From NCBI RefSeq assembly GCF_013204855.1, contig NZ_JABMKZ010000003.1, positions 434,001 to 498,000 on the forward strand: DNA of 64,000 nt. Direction: 5' to 3'. The DNA comes from Paenibacillus alba. GTDB taxonomy: Bacteria > Bacillota > Bacilli > Paenibacillales > NBRC-103111. The position numbers were made by a program, and so were the translations under genes. Positions within the stretch are counted from its first letter, which is position 1. Each line of letters starts with the position of its first letter. Of this stretch, positions 45,422-54,260 are shown piece by piece. A model generated the notes under the pieces. The model was not told where the DNA came from. It saw only the letters and a program-made list of their open reading frames with translations, and searched no databases.

Positions 45422-46879
45422 TTGTCAACGGAAAAACCAACTCGTCCGCAACATGGACTTCAGAAATCGCCGAGAGCTGGGAAGCCCTCGGTGCCAAAAT
45501 CTTCCTCAGGCGCTGCGAAGAGCAGCGCTGTTAAGCATTCTGCCCGAGATGCGGCGCTGGATGTCTTGATTCGGGTGGAAGAGAATCAAGCGTACAGCAA
45601 TTTGCTGCTGAACCAGATCCTGCAAAAGCATGCACTGGAACGATCGGATGCGGGACTGGCGACAGAGCTTGTGTATGGTACCATTGGACGGAGAAATACG
45701 ATTGATTTCTTCTTGGAACGGTTTGTGAGCAAGGGGCTTGCCAAGCTGGAGCCCTGGGTTCGCTGCTTGCTGCGGCTGAGTTTCTATCAGCTGCATTATT
45801 TGGACCGCATTCCCGACCATGCGGTCGTGAGCGAAGCGGTCAATATCGCGAAGCGCCGAGGCCATCAAGGCATCTCGGGCATGGTCAACGGCGTGCTGCG
45901 CGCGATCATTCGCAGCAAAGCTGAGCTTACATTGCCGGCTGCGCTCGGCGATGTGAAGCGCATTGCGCTGGGCCACTCCCATCCGGAGTGGCTCGTGCGC
46001 CGATGGATCCGTCAGCTGGGCGCCGAGCTGACGGAACAGATCTGTGCGGCGAACAACGAGCCGCCGCACGTGAGCATTCGCGCGAACGCGAGGCGCCGCA
46101 GCCGCCCCGAGCTGCTGGAGCAGCTCCAGGGCAGCGGCCTCAGCGCGGAAGCGTCAGAGCTGGCCCCGGCCGGTATCCTTGTGCAGGGGGCCGGGAACAT
46201 GGCTTTGACCCCCGGCTTCCAGCAGGGGGACTTCTCGATTCAAGACGAGAGCTCGATGCTCGTCGCCGAAGCTCTGGATCCGCGTCCAGGCATGACGGTG
46301 CTGGACTGCTGCGCCGCCCCTGGCGGCAAGACCGCGCACATCGCCGAGAAGATGGACGATGCGGGCAAGATCTGGGCTTGTGATCTGCATGAGCACAAGC
46401 AGAAGCTGATCGCAGATCAAGCAGAGCGTCTGGGACTGTCGTCCATTCAGACGCTGGTGATGGATGCTGCGAAGCTGGACGAGCACTTTGCGGCGGAGTC
46501 GTTCGACCGCATCCTGCTGGATGCGCCTTGCTCAGGCCTTGGGGTCATTCGCCGCAAGCCAGATCTTAAGTGGGCGAAGCAAGAAGCGGAAATCGACGCA
46601 ATCAGCGAGCTTCAGTACGGTATCTTGAGTCACGTGCATCGGCTGCTGAAGCCGGGCGGCGTGCTGGTCTACAGCACGTGCACGATTGAGCACGCTGAGA
46701 ACGCCGGCATGGTTGAGCGATTCCTCGCCGACCACAGTGAATTCGAACTCGATCCGCTGCCGGCGGATCGCTTTGCCAGCATTGATCCAGCAGCGGCGGC
46801 AGCTGGGATGGTGCAAATCCTTCCGCAGCAGTTCCACTCGGATGGCTTCTTTATCGCTCGGCTGCGCAAGCGTGCTTAG
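45422..46879 (+). CDS. rsmB: 16S rRNA (cytosine(967)-C(5))-methyltransferase
   Basis: 485 residues: an unusual basic, Pro/Ser-rich N-terminal tail of about 35 residues, a NusB-like RNA-binding domain, then an SAM-dependent methyltransferase core with LDCCAAPGGKTAHIAE (about 296-311) and the catalytic-cysteine motif DAPCSGLG. The TTG start is supported by GAGGTAG at the right distance. Its middle section (about 45,850-46,750) is strongly GC-rich relative to its neighbours. Confidence 0.93.
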   Translation: MSTEKPTRPQHGLQKSPRAGKPSVPKSSSGAAKSSAVKHSARDAALDVLIRVEENQAYSNLLLNQILQKHALERSDAGLATELVYGTIGRRNTIDFFLERFVSKGLAKLEPWVRCLLRLSFYQLHYLDRIPDHAVVSEAVNIAKRRGHQGISGMVNGVLRAIIRSKAELTLPAALGDVKRIALGHSHPEWLVRRWIRQLGAELTEQICAANNEPPHVSIRANARRRSRPELLEQLQGSGLSAEASELAPAGILVQGAGNMALTPGFQQGDFSIQDESSMLVAEALDPRPGMTVLDCCAAPGGKTAHIAEKMDDAGKIWACDLHEHKQKLIADQAERLGLSSIQTLVMDAAKLDEHFAAESFDRILLDAPCSGLGVIRRKPDLKWAKQEAEIDAISELQYGILSHVHRLLKPGGVLVYSTCTIEHAENAGMVERFLADHSEFELDPLPADRFASIDPAAAAAGMVQILPQQFHSDGFFIARLRKRA

Positions 46880-46912
46880 CATGGGGACATGAACGCATAA
46901 GCTACTTATGAA

Positions 46913-46941
46913 GAATGACCTGCCCACTGCGCAGGTCATTC
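46913..46941 (+). terminator. Hairpin after rsmB
   Basis: Perfect GAATGACCTG...CAGGTCATTC stem with no clear T-run; a terminator is possible but weak. Confidence 0.45.
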
Positions 46942-47094
46942 GCGAATTTTGGCGCGATTCCACATGGGAACGAAGGCATTTTCCGCGTTTACTGGCAGCT
47001 GCTGTAGATGAGGATGTGTGTTCGTGCCCGCTTTGTGATAAAATACATGAGATTAGCAAAAAAGTAGACCAAATAACAACAGGTTGTGATAAAT

Positions 47095-48162
47095 ATGATT
47101 AGCAAAGTAAGTGAGAATGTGAAACCGTTTGTGTATGATTTGAATTGGGATGAGTGGCAGAGCTGGGTGAAAGAGAACGGCGAATCCTCGTTTCGTGCCG
47201 GGCAAATTTTTGACTGGCTGTATATAAAGCGTGTGTTCAGCTTTGACGAGATGTCGAATTTGCCGAAGACGCTGCGCGACAAGCTGAAGGATCAGTTCGA
47301 ATTTGTAACATTGACCGAGATTGCCAAGTATCAATCGCAAGATGGTACGGTTAAGTTTCTATTTGAGCTGGAAGATAAGAATGCGATTGAAACGGTTGTC
47401 ATGAAGCATAACTACGGCAACAGTATTTGTGTTACTACGCAGGTAGGCTGCCGGGTAGGCTGTACGTTTTGCGCCTCTACGCTGGGCGGTCTCAAAAGGG
47501 ATCTTAGACCTGGGGAGATTGTTGCTCAAGTTGTCAAAGCGCAGAAACTGCTGGATGAAACAGAGGAACGTATTTCTTCCATCGTGATCATGGGAATCGG
47601 CGAGCCGTTTGAGAATTATGAAGCGACGATGAATTTCTTGCGTGTAATGATTCATCCGAAGGGTCTAAACATTGGACAACGTCATATTACGGTATCGACG
47701 AGCGGGATCGTGCCGAACATCTACAAATTCGCTGACGAGAATCTGCAAGTGAATTTGGCGATTTCCATTCATGCGCCGAACGATAAGCTTCGTTCCAAGC
47801 TGATGCCGGTAAATCGCAGATTTCCTTTCGTTGATTTAATTGAAGCTTGCAAGTATTATATTGCCAAAACCGGCAGACGCATCACGTTTGAGTATGCCCT
47901 TATGGGAGAAGTGAATGACCAGCCGGAGCATGCTGAAGAGCTTGCCTTGGTGCTGAAGGATATGCCGCTTAGCCACGTGAACCTGATTCCTGTGAATTTC
48001 GTAGCTGAACGGGATTTCAAACGTACGCCTAGAGATGATATTTTCACTTTCCAGCGTATTCTTGAGAAGGGCAAAATTAACGCCACCATACGCCGTGAAC
48101 AAGGCAGTGATATTGCAGCTGCCTGCGGGCAATTGCGCGCTAAGCATATGGAGAGCAAGTAA
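47095..48162 (+). CDS. rlmN: 23S rRNA (adenine(2503)-C(2))-methyltransferase
   Basis: Radical-SAM methylase of A2503 and tRNA A37. 355 residues with the CxxxCxxC cluster in [17 protein letters not shown], the SAM-binding ITVSTSGIV and the C-terminal second catalytic cysteine in [10 protein letters not shown] 47095 is preferred to GTG 47086 on spacing from AGGT. Separated from rsmB by ~215 nt that may hold its promoter. Confidence 0.95.
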   Translation: MISKVSENVKPFVYDLNWDEWQSWVKENGESSFRAGQIFDWLYIKRVFSFDEMSNLPKTLRDKLKDQFEFVTLTEIAKYQSQDGTVKFLFELEDKNAIETVVMKHNYGNSICVTTQVGCRVGCTFCASTLGGLKRDLRPGEIVAQVVKAQKLLDETEERISSIVIMGIGEPFENYEATMNFLRVMIHPKGLNIGQRHITVSTSGIVPNIYKFADENLQVNLAISIHAPNDKLRSKLMPVNRRFPFVDLIEACKYYIAKTGRRITFEYALMGEVNDQPEHAEELALVLKDMPLSHVNLIPVNFVAERDFKRTPRDDIFTFQRILEKGKINATIRREQGSDIAAACGQLRAKHMESK

Positions 48163-48177
48163 TGAGGTGAAATCCGG

Positions 48178-48942
48178 ATGAAGATGGTAAGCCGTACTGA
48201 TATCGGTAAAGTCCGTCAAGTGAATGAGGACCGCGCCACTATACAACCTGAGTTGGGTGGCCTTTCTTTGGCTATTGTTGCTGATGGTATGGGGGGACAT
48301 CAGGCTGGTGATATCGCCAGTCAAATGGCTATCGATATGATCCAACAGCAGTTGCAGTTGATCCACCGGGGAATGTCCGTAGAAGCTTGCAAGCAAGTGC
48401 TGAAGGAAGCTATTGAGAATGCAAATGAGAAGATTTATGAGTTTGCTTCAGGACAGGAAAATTATCATGGGATGGGAACGACGGTTGTTGCTATTATAGC
48501 TTCGCAGGAGCTTCTTATTATCGGGCATATCGGCGACAGCCGTGCTTATAAAATAACAGATGATGCGATCACGCAGCTGACAGAGGATCATTCGCTCGTA
48601 TATGAGCTCGTGAAGAACGGGCAGATTACCATCGAAGAGGCGGATCATCATCCTAGGCGGAATTGGATTACGCGGGCCCTTGGCACAGAGCCAGGCGTAG
48701 AGGTGGATCTTTATGAATACCCTTGGCGACCGGGAGACACGATTCTGATTTGCAGCGATGGTCTGAGCGGATTAGTGGACTCTAGTGACATTATGGGCAT
48801 CGTCAAATCTCATGCCAAATTGGAAGATGCTGCGGAACAATTGATTGCACGCGCGCTTGATGAAGGCGGAGACGACAATGTAACGGTCATTTTACTTGCA
48901 CATGATCAGGATTCGGACGAAAAAAGGGGTGATGAGAATTGA
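48178..48942 (+). CDS. prpC: PP2C-type protein phosphatase PrpC (Stp)
   Basis: 254 residues with the PP2C signature VADGMGGHQAGDIAS (about 35-49), GDSRAYK and the C-terminal GGDDNVTVIL. It reverses PrkC phosphorylation. ATG 48178 follows AGGTGAAATCCGG. Overlaps prkC by 4 nt, the classic phosphatase-kinase pair. Confidence 0.95.
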   Translation: MKMVSRTDIGKVRQVNEDRATIQPELGGLSLAIVADGMGGHQAGDIASQMAIDMIQQQLQLIHRGMSVEACKQVLKEAIENANEKIYEFASGQENYHGMGTTVVAIIASQELLIIGHIGDSRAYKITDDAITQLTEDHSLVYELVKNGQITIEEADHHPRRNWITRALGTEPGVEVDLYEYPWRPGDTILICSDGLSGLVDSSDIMGIVKSHAKLEDAAEQLIARALDEGGDDNVTVILLAHDQDSDEKRGDEN

Positions 48943-51050
48943 TCGGTAGAAAGCTTGGAGGCCGCTATGAGATCCTAGAGCGCATTGGCGGAGGCGGCAT
49001 GGCTTTGGTTTACAAAGGGCATGATCTTTTATTAAACCGTAAAGTGGCTGTGAAGGTGCTGCGCCAGCAGTATGTGCATGACGAAGAGTTCATTCGTCGT
49101 TTCCGCAGAGAAGCTCAAGCAGCCGCTTCCCTTTCTCATCCTAATGTCGTCAGTATTTATGATGTGGGACAAGAAGAAGACGTGCATTACATTGTCATGG
49201 AATACATAGAAGGCAAAACGCTAAATGATTTAATCAAGGAAAAAGCCCCGCTTCAGGTGGAAGACGCCGTTCATTTCGCGAGTCAAATCGCCGATGCGCT
49301 TGATCACGCCCACCATAATGAAATCATCCACCGGGATATTAAGCCGCACAATATTTTGATCGGCAAAAATGGCCGGGCCAAAGTGACGGATTTCGGGATT
49401 GCGCGTGCGGCAACCTCCTCGACCATTACGCAAACGGGATCGGTTGTTGGTTCTGTTCACTATTTCTCACCTGAGCATGCCAAAGGGACGAATACGGGCG
49501 AGAAATCCGATTTGTATTCCCTGGGTATCGTCATGTATCAAATGTTGACGGCCAAGCTGCCTTTTCTGGGTGAAAGCCCGATTTCGGTAGCGCTCAAGCA
49601 TTTGCAGGAAGATGTGGAAGAGCCTCGCAAGGTGAACCCGCTCATCCCGCAAAGCGTGGAAAATATTATTTTGAAGGCCATGCGCAAAAAGCCCGAGGAA
49701 CGCTACAAGTCAGCGAAGCTCATGATGGAGGATTTGGACACCTGTTTGAATCCGGACCGCAGGAATGAAGCGAAGGTTGCTTTCTGGGATGCTTATGGGA
49801 TGGATGAAGAACGTACGTTGGTGATGCCTGCGATCCGTGCCGATCAACTATCGAAGTTCGAGGATGACGAACCGGAAAAGCCCGCTTTGCGCGAAGAATC
49901 AGCTCCTTCCAAAGGGAATGGATGGGCCAAGCCGTTGATCTGGATTGCCGTTCTGCTCATCGTACTGGGTGGGATGTGGTACATGGTCACGTATGTGAGA
50001 GGGATGTTCGCCGTTGAAACCGTGGAGGTTCCGAATGTGATTAACAAACCGTTGATTCAGGCTCAAGCTGAACTCACGGCGGTTAAGCTCGGTTCGACGG
50101 TTGAATATGACAAAGACAGCAAGCTGGCTAAGGACACCGTTATTCGTCAAGATCCGAGTGGGATGAGGATGAATGTGGGGACGAAAGTGACGCTTTATGT
50201 TAGTTCTGGCGTTCCCAAAATCAAGATGGAGAGCTATGTCGGACAGTTGCTCAAGGATGCCAAATTAAAGCTTCAAGCGCTTGGTATCACCGATGATCAG
50301 ATTACGTTCACTCAAGAGACGACCGAGGATGCTCCTGGTACAATTCTGAAGCAGACGCCGCTTGTTGGGGACGAATTTGAACTGGGCAAAGCAGCCATTA
50401 CATTTGTCGTCAGCAAAGCCAAGGAAACGGTTAAGATGCCTGATCTTGTTGGCATGACGGAAGCGGAAGCGAAGGCGCAGATTGCGAAGCTGAATCTTAA
50501 GGTCGCTGTGAATGGCATTACGCGCGAGAAGAGCTATAAAGTCGCCAAAGGCAAGGTCATTCAACAGTTTCCTTTTACCAAAAATCAGGATGCCTCTGTC
50601 GGTGACGAGATTTCCTTGGTGATCAGCGATGGTTTGCCGGAAGATGCCGGTCAATTAACGGTCAGCATTCCGGTGAAGCCGACGACAGAAGGCAAGGATT
50701 CCGAGTTCAAAATTGTGGTCAGCGACGCTCAGTATGAGAATTTCGAATACAAAACGGAAAAAGTGTCCAAGGCGCAGAACTTGGATGTCAAAGTCATTGT
50801 TTCTCCGGATAAAAAAGCCGTCATCTTGATCAAAGAAGGCGACAGTCTGGTTAACTCTATCACGCGCACGTATCAAGATTATTTGGATCAAAAGAGTGGG
50901 AAAACGGCATCGCCGAGCCCTACGGCATCGCCTACGCCTTCGCCCAAACAACAAAATAGCGGACCGGCAATCCCGGTTGGCAACAATGGAAATGGGCAAG
51001 GTCAAACAGGCGGTGCTGCCTCTAAACCACCTACTGGAGGCACAAATTAA
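48939..51050 (+). CDS. prkC: Serine/threonine kinase PrkC with PASTA domains
   Basis: 703 residues. N-terminal kinase domain (about 1-270): VAVKVLRQ, catalytic HRDIKPHNIL, DFGIARA, activation loop with Thr/Ser. One transmembrane helix at about 330-352 (LIWIAVLLIVLGGMWYMVTY). Three extracellular PASTA repeats (about 357-570) that bind muropeptides, then a variable domain ending in a Pro/Ser/Thr/Gly tail (SPTASPTPSPK). The TTG start follows AGGGGTGATGAGAA and overlaps prpC. Involved in spore germination and envelope sensing in Bacillus. Confidence 0.95.
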   Translation: MIGRKLGGRYEILERIGGGGMALVYKGHDLLLNRKVAVKVLRQQYVHDEEFIRRFRREAQAAASLSHPNVVSIYDVGQEEDVHYIVMEYIEGKTLNDLIKEKAPLQVEDAVHFASQIADALDHAHHNEIIHRDIKPHNILIGKNGRAKVTDFGIARAATSSTITQTGSVVGSVHYFSPEHAKGTNTGEKSDLYSLGIVMYQMLTAKLPFLGESPISVALKHLQEDVEEPRKVNPLIPQSVENIILKAMRKKPEERYKSAKLMMEDLDTCLNPDRRNEAKVAFWDAYGMDEERTLVMPAIRADQLSKFEDDEPEKPALREESAPSKGNGWAKPLIWIAVLLIVLGGMWYMVTYVRGMFAVETVEVPNVINKPLIQAQAELTAVKLGSTVEYDKDSKLAKDTVIRQDPSGMRMNVGTKVTLYVSSGVPKIKMESYVGQLLKDAKLKLQALGITDDQITFTQETTEDAPGTILKQTPLVGDEFELGKAAITFVVSKAKETVKMPDLVGMTEAEAKAQIAKLNLKVAVNGITREKSYKVAKGKVIQQFPFTKNQDASVGDEISLVISDGLPEDAGQLTVSIPVKPTTEGKDSEFKIVVSDAQYENFEYKTEKVSKAQNLDVKVIVSPDKKAVILIKEGDSLVNSITRTYQDYLDQKSGKTASPSPTASPTPSPKQQNSGPAIPVGNNGNGQGQTGGAASKPPTGGTN

Positions 51051-51979
51051 TGCCGCAAGGAACGATTACAAAAGCATTGAGCGGTTACTACTATGTACTG
51101 CCCGAAGGGGCGGAGCTGGCCGCGGCGAATACGATTACTTGCCGCGGCCGGGGGGTTTTCAAAAATAGAAATATTACCCCGCTCGTAGGGGATCGTGTGA
51201 TGTACGAAGAGACCGAGAATGGGGAAGGCACCGTCACGGAGATCTTTCCTCGGACTTCGGAGTTGATTCGCCCTCCGATCGCGAATGTGAATCTCGTTGT
51301 GCTGGTCTTTTCGGTCACAGAGCCGGTCTTGAATTTGCAATTGCTGGACAAGTTTCTCGTTCATATTGAGAATACCGGGATTGACGTGCTCCTGTGCTTC
51401 ACCAAAAGCGATTTATTGACAGCAGACAGCGACGCTTCCGGAGCCAAGGACATGACGGTTGCGGAGTTAGAACGGATTACCAAGCTGTATGAGGGCATTG
51501 GTTACACGATACAAAAAACGAGCTCGAAGCTGCATGAGGGCGTGGAGTCGATCCTCCAGCATTTGGATGGCGCGGTCAGCGTATTCGCCGGGCAGTCGGG
51601 CGTAGGCAAGTCTTCGTTGTTGAATGAAATGATCAGCGGTCTGAATTTGGAGACGAATGCCATTTCGCAACGGCTGGGGCGAGGGAAACATACGACAAGA
51701 CATGTGGAACTAATGCCTCTAACGAACGGAGGCCTTGTCGCAGATACGCCGGGCTTCAGCCAACTCGATTTCATGGAAGTGGAAGCGGAGGGGCTTAGCG
51801 ACTGCTTCAGGGAATTCGCCGCGATAGCGGAAGGCTGTCGATTCAGAGGTTGCTTGCATTTGCATGAGCCTGATTGCAAGGTTCGTGATGGCGTAGCCGA
51901 AGGGACGATTGCGGCTTCTCGTTATGATCATTACTTATTATTTTTGGCAGAAATCAAGGATCGGAAGAGGAGGTATTAG
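51050..51979 (+). CDS. rsgA: Ribosome small-subunit GTPase RsgA
   Basis: 309 residues. N-terminal OB fold, then a circularly permuted GTPase: G4 LCFTKSD precedes G1 [12 protein letters not shown] (about 184-195) and G3 DTPGF. A C-terminal zinc site uses [14 protein letters not shown]. Helps mature the 30S subunit. The start shares its A with the prkC stop (TAATG). Confidence 0.95.
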   Translation: MPQGTITKALSGYYYVLPEGAELAAANTITCRGRGVFKNRNITPLVGDRVMYEETENGEGTVTEIFPRTSELIRPPIANVNLVVLVFSVTEPVLNLQLLDKFLVHIENTGIDVLLCFTKSDLLTADSDASGAKDMTVAELERITKLYEGIGYTIQKTSSKLHEGVESILQHLDGAVSVFAGQSGVGKSSLLNEMISGLNLETNAISQRLGRGKHTTRHVELMPLTNGGLVADTPGFSQLDFMEVEAEGLSDCFREFAAIAEGCRFRGCLHLHEPDCKVRDGVAEGTIAASRYDHYLLFLAEIKDRKRRY

Positions 51980-51984
51980 AACGG

Positions 51985-52635
51985 ATGGTATATGTAGCAC
52001 CTTCTATTTTATCAGCTAACTTCGCTAAGCTTGGGGAAGAAATTAAAGAAGCGGAGCTTGGCGGAGCAGATTGGATTCACGTCGATGTCATGGACGGCCA
52101 TTTCGTGCCGAATATTACAATCGGTCCGTTGGTTGTTGAAGCGATACGCCCGGTGACGAAGCTGCCGCTTGACGTGCATTTGATGATTGAACAGCCGGAT
52201 CGCTATATCCCAGATTTCGTCAAGGCGGGCGCTGATTTGATCTCGGTTCATGTAGAAGCTTGTACGCATCTGCATCGGACGCTGCATCTTATTAAGCAAA
52301 GCGGCGTGAAAGCTGGGGTTGTGCTTAATCCTGCAACACCGATTTCACTCATTGAGCATGTGCTGGACGAGCAGTTGGATCTTGTTCTGATTATGACGGT
52401 GAATCCCGGCTTCGGCGGTCAAGCTTTCATTCCGGGCATGCTGAACAAAATTCGGGCTTTGCGCGAGCAGGCGAATGCCAAGGGGTTAAGCGGGCTGCAT
52501 ATCGAAGTGGACGGCGGGATTAATGAAGTTACGGCTCGCCAGGTGGCAGAGGCCGGAGCGGATGTGCTGGTCGCTGGCAATGCGGTATTCGGGCAGTCAG
52601 ATCGTGCTGAGGCTATCCGTCGAATTCGCGGGTAG
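51985..52635 (+). CDS. rpe: Ribulose-phosphate 3-epimerase
   Basis: 216-residue TIM barrel that interconverts ribulose 5-phosphate and xylulose 5-phosphate. Motifs: [28 protein letters not shown] (about 32-45), [24 protein letters not shown] and EVDGGI. Start 5 nt after rsgA, preceded by GGAGG. Confidence 0.96.
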   Translation: MVYVAPSILSANFAKLGEEIKEAELGGADWIHVDVMDGHFVPNITIGPLVVEAIRPVTKLPLDVHLMIEQPDRYIPDFVKAGADLISVHVEACTHLHRTLHLIKQSGVKAGVVLNPATPISLIEHVLDEQLDLVLIMTVNPGFGGQAFIPGMLNKIRALREQANAKGLSGLHIEVDGGINEVTARQVAEAGADVLVAGNAVFGQSDRAEAIRRIRG

Positions 52636-52649
52636 AGGGGAGCGGGACG

Positions 52650-52895
52650 ATGAGATTTCTCTGGTTGATCATGTACAGTGTGCTTTGCGGCATTTTGTTA
52701 ACCTGCTTTTCGAATATACAAGGCGTGACAAAGTACATTTTTTCACTTGGCACCTTGTATGTGGGGATACGTTTTTTTCGCCAGTTCGAGCAAATTAGCT
52801 TTCGTGTATGGTTCATTGTGTTGACGATTCTTTTATATTTTATTTTCAGTTTATGTGTTGCACTTTATACGCAGCTGGGCATAACGCCATCGTAG
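52650..52895 (+). CDS. Small membrane protein, unknown (81 aa)
   Basis: ATG 52650 follows GAGGGGAGCGGG, 14 nt after rpe. Three hydrophobic helices: FLWLIMYSVLCGILLTCF, YIFSLGTLYVGIRFF and FRVWFIVLTILLYFIFSLCV. Only a few charged residues. It replaces thiN, which sits here in B. subtilis. No family recognised. Confidence 0.65.
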   Translation: MRFLWLIMYSVLCGILLTCFSNIQGVTKYIFSLGTLYVGIRFFRQFEQISFRVWFIVLTILLYFIFSLCVALYTQLGITPS

Positions 52896-52910
52896 CTGCA
52901 TACATATAGT

Positions 52911-52943
52911 TACAAGAGTGAAGCGCTCTTGTAGCTTTTTTTG
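52911..52943 (+). terminator. Terminator of the prpC-prkC-rsgA-rpe operon
   Basis: ACAAGAGTGAAGCGCTCTTGT stem followed by AGCTTTTTTT. Confidence 0.85.
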
Positions 52944-53050
52944 CTTTCTGGAAGCGAATTTACGGGAGAAAGTAAAATAGAGGGTACTTTTTTGCGACCC
53001 TGGCATATACTGTTGTAACGATGCTAAGGAGCAGTTATGCAAACAGTGTA

Positions 53051-53163
53051 GCTTACGAGGTAGCTTTCTTTCGAAAAACGCAAGTTCCATGCTCACGAAG
53101 TCAGTTTTCTGACGAAAACGCTTAGCCAAATGCTCACCAAGTCAGTTTTCTGACGAAAACTCT
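53051..53163 (+). repeat. Three tandem ~41-bp repeats in the spoVM leader
   Basis: Contiguous units begin at 53051, 53091 and 53132. Units 2 and 3 share GCTCACnAAGTCAGTTTTCT followed by GACGAAAAC almost exactly; unit 1 is more diverged (GCTTACGAGGTAGCTTTC...CGAAAAACG). In units 2 and 3, GTCAGTTTTCTGAC is a short hairpin. The array ends at the spoVM ribosome site, so it lies in the 5' untranslated region or promoter. Confidence 0.8.
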
Positions 53164-53178
53164 AAGGAGGGGTAGAGA

Positions 53179-53259
53179 ATGAAGTTCTACACAATCAAGC
53201 TACCAAGATTTTTGGGTGGATTCGTGAAGGCCGTGCTTAATACGTTCAGCAAAAACTAG
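53179..53259 (+). CDS. spoVM: Stage V sporulation protein M
   Basis: A 26-residue amphipathic helix, MKFYTIKLPRFLGGFVKAVL followed by NTFSKN, that recognises the positive curvature of the forespore membrane and anchors SpoIVA, launching coat assembly. Length, Pro9 and Leu/Ile pattern match the B. subtilis peptide (MKFYTIKLPKFLGGIVRAM...). AAGGAGGGG lies 8 nt upstream. Position between rpe and rpmB/yloU matches B. subtilis. Too short for routine ORF calling. Confidence 0.96.
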   Translation: MKFYTIKLPRFLGGFVKAVLNTFSKN

Positions 53260-53291
53260 GAAGCACATAGTTAGCTATCTCCCCAGAAAAG

Positions 53292-53324
53292 CAAAAAAAG
53301 CACCGATAAGGTGCTTTTTGTCTT
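53292..53324. terminator. Bidirectional terminator between spoVM and rpmB
   Basis: AAAAAAAGCACC GATAA GGTGCTTTTTG. Confidence 0.87.
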
Positions 53325-53357
53325 TTACATCGAAAGTGTAAGTATCAGAAGCTGCAA

Positions 53358-53546
53358 TTAAACGCGAGCCACTTTACCGGATTTCAACGCACGAGTACTT
53401 ACGTAAACCCGTTTTGGTTTACCATCAACGAGGATGCGAACCTTTTGAACGTTAACTCCCCAAGTACGCTTGTTTTTATTGTTAGCGTGGGACACGTGAT
53501 TACCTGAACTTGGACTTTTACCTGTAATGAAACATTTGCGGGACAT
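53358..53546 (-). CDS. rpmB: 50S ribosomal protein L28
   Basis: 62-residue L28: [34 protein letters not shown] and [13 protein letters not shown]. Only one cysteine is present, so this is the zinc-independent form. The ATG at 53546 follows AAGGAGGTG; an upstream in-frame extension lacks support. It has its own divergent promoter. Confidence 0.96.
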   Translation of the reverse strand: MSRKCFITGKSPSSGNHVSHANNKNKRTWGVNVQKVRILVDGKPKRVYVSTRALKSGKVARV

Positions 53547-53676
53547 GTTTGACACCTCCTTCGGCAGTATACAAAGCAGCCTGGGTGGCAAGCCTAAGCT
53601 TGACATGACAGCTTTCCTCAAATTTAGACATTGCTTCTTGCGATTCATGTTATAACCAGCAAAAACACACTTAGAC

Positions 53677-53706
53677 ATAATATCATAGCAAAAGGAGCCT
53701 AGTCAA
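53677..53706 (-). promoter_or_regulatory. Sigma-A promoter of rpmB
   Basis: Minus-strand TTGACT (53706-53701), 18-nt spacer, TATTAT (53682-53677). It implies an ~120-nt 5' leader. Confidence 0.68.
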
Positions 53707-53722
53707 CGAATTACCTGCTTTT

Positions 53723-53752
53723 TTGCCGTTTATTTATTTAGTATGTTATAGT
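53723..53752 (+). promoter_or_regulatory. Probable promoter of the yloU-fakA-fakB-recG transcript
   Basis: TTGCCG (53723-53728), 18 nt, TATAGT (53747-53752). The -35 elements of this and the rpmB promoter are only 16 bp apart, back to back. Confidence 0.5.
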
Positions 53753-53869
53753 ACAATGAAGATTACTCCACATTCCAAGTACATAGTTTGCGGCAGATTT
53801 GTCAGGCAGAGCGGGAATGGGAATGCTTACATAGGTAGTTTTGAAGGGAAATTTGAAGGAGTTGTTTAG

Positions 53870-54232
53870 ATGATGCCAATTGAACTCACAACCGAGTATG
53901 GAAAAGTGTACATAACCAATGAAGTGATTTCAACTCTGGCGGGTTCCGCTGCGTTAGATTGTTATGGACTTGTTGGTATGGCAACTAGAAAGCAATTAAA
54001 AGACGGGATAGCAGAGCTGCTGGGCCGGGACAATTTAAGCCGCGGTGTCGAAGTTCGTCGTGAGAACGGGCGACTCGAAATTGATCTTTATATTATTGTC
54101 AGCTATGGAACCAAAATATCCGTAGTTGCAGGCAACGTCCAAACGAAAGTTAAATATATTTTGAATGAAGTCGTAGGGCTTCAGGTGGACGATGTGAACA
54201 TTTTTGTTCAAGGCGTTCGAGTAGCTAAATAA
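53870..54232 (+). CDS. yloU: Asp23/Gls24 family protein YloU
   Basis: 120 residues with the Asp23 domain from ITNEVISTLAGSAALDCYGL to VDDVNIFVQGVRV. Paralogue of the protein at 9533. ATG 53870 follows GAAGGAG. It precedes fakA by 28 nt, as in many Firmicutes, which links it to lipid metabolism only by context. Confidence 0.92.
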   Translation: MMPIELTTEYGKVYITNEVISTLAGSAALDCYGLVGMATRKQLKDGIAELLGRDNLSRGVEVRRENGRLEIDLYIIVSYGTKISVVAGNVQTKVKYILNEVVGLQVDDVNIFVQGVRVAK

Positions 54233-54260
54233 AAGCCCGTAACCAGGAAGGGGAATCACT

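Noticed and set aside
46908-47102. 64-codon frame between rsmB and rlmN
   Set aside because: No ribosome site, it begins inside a hairpin and overlaps the rlmN start; coding is unlikely although the cysteine pair at the end made me look.
53051-53163. Possible CRISPR-like array before spoVM
   Set aside because: Only three units, directly contiguous without spacers, and no cas genes near.
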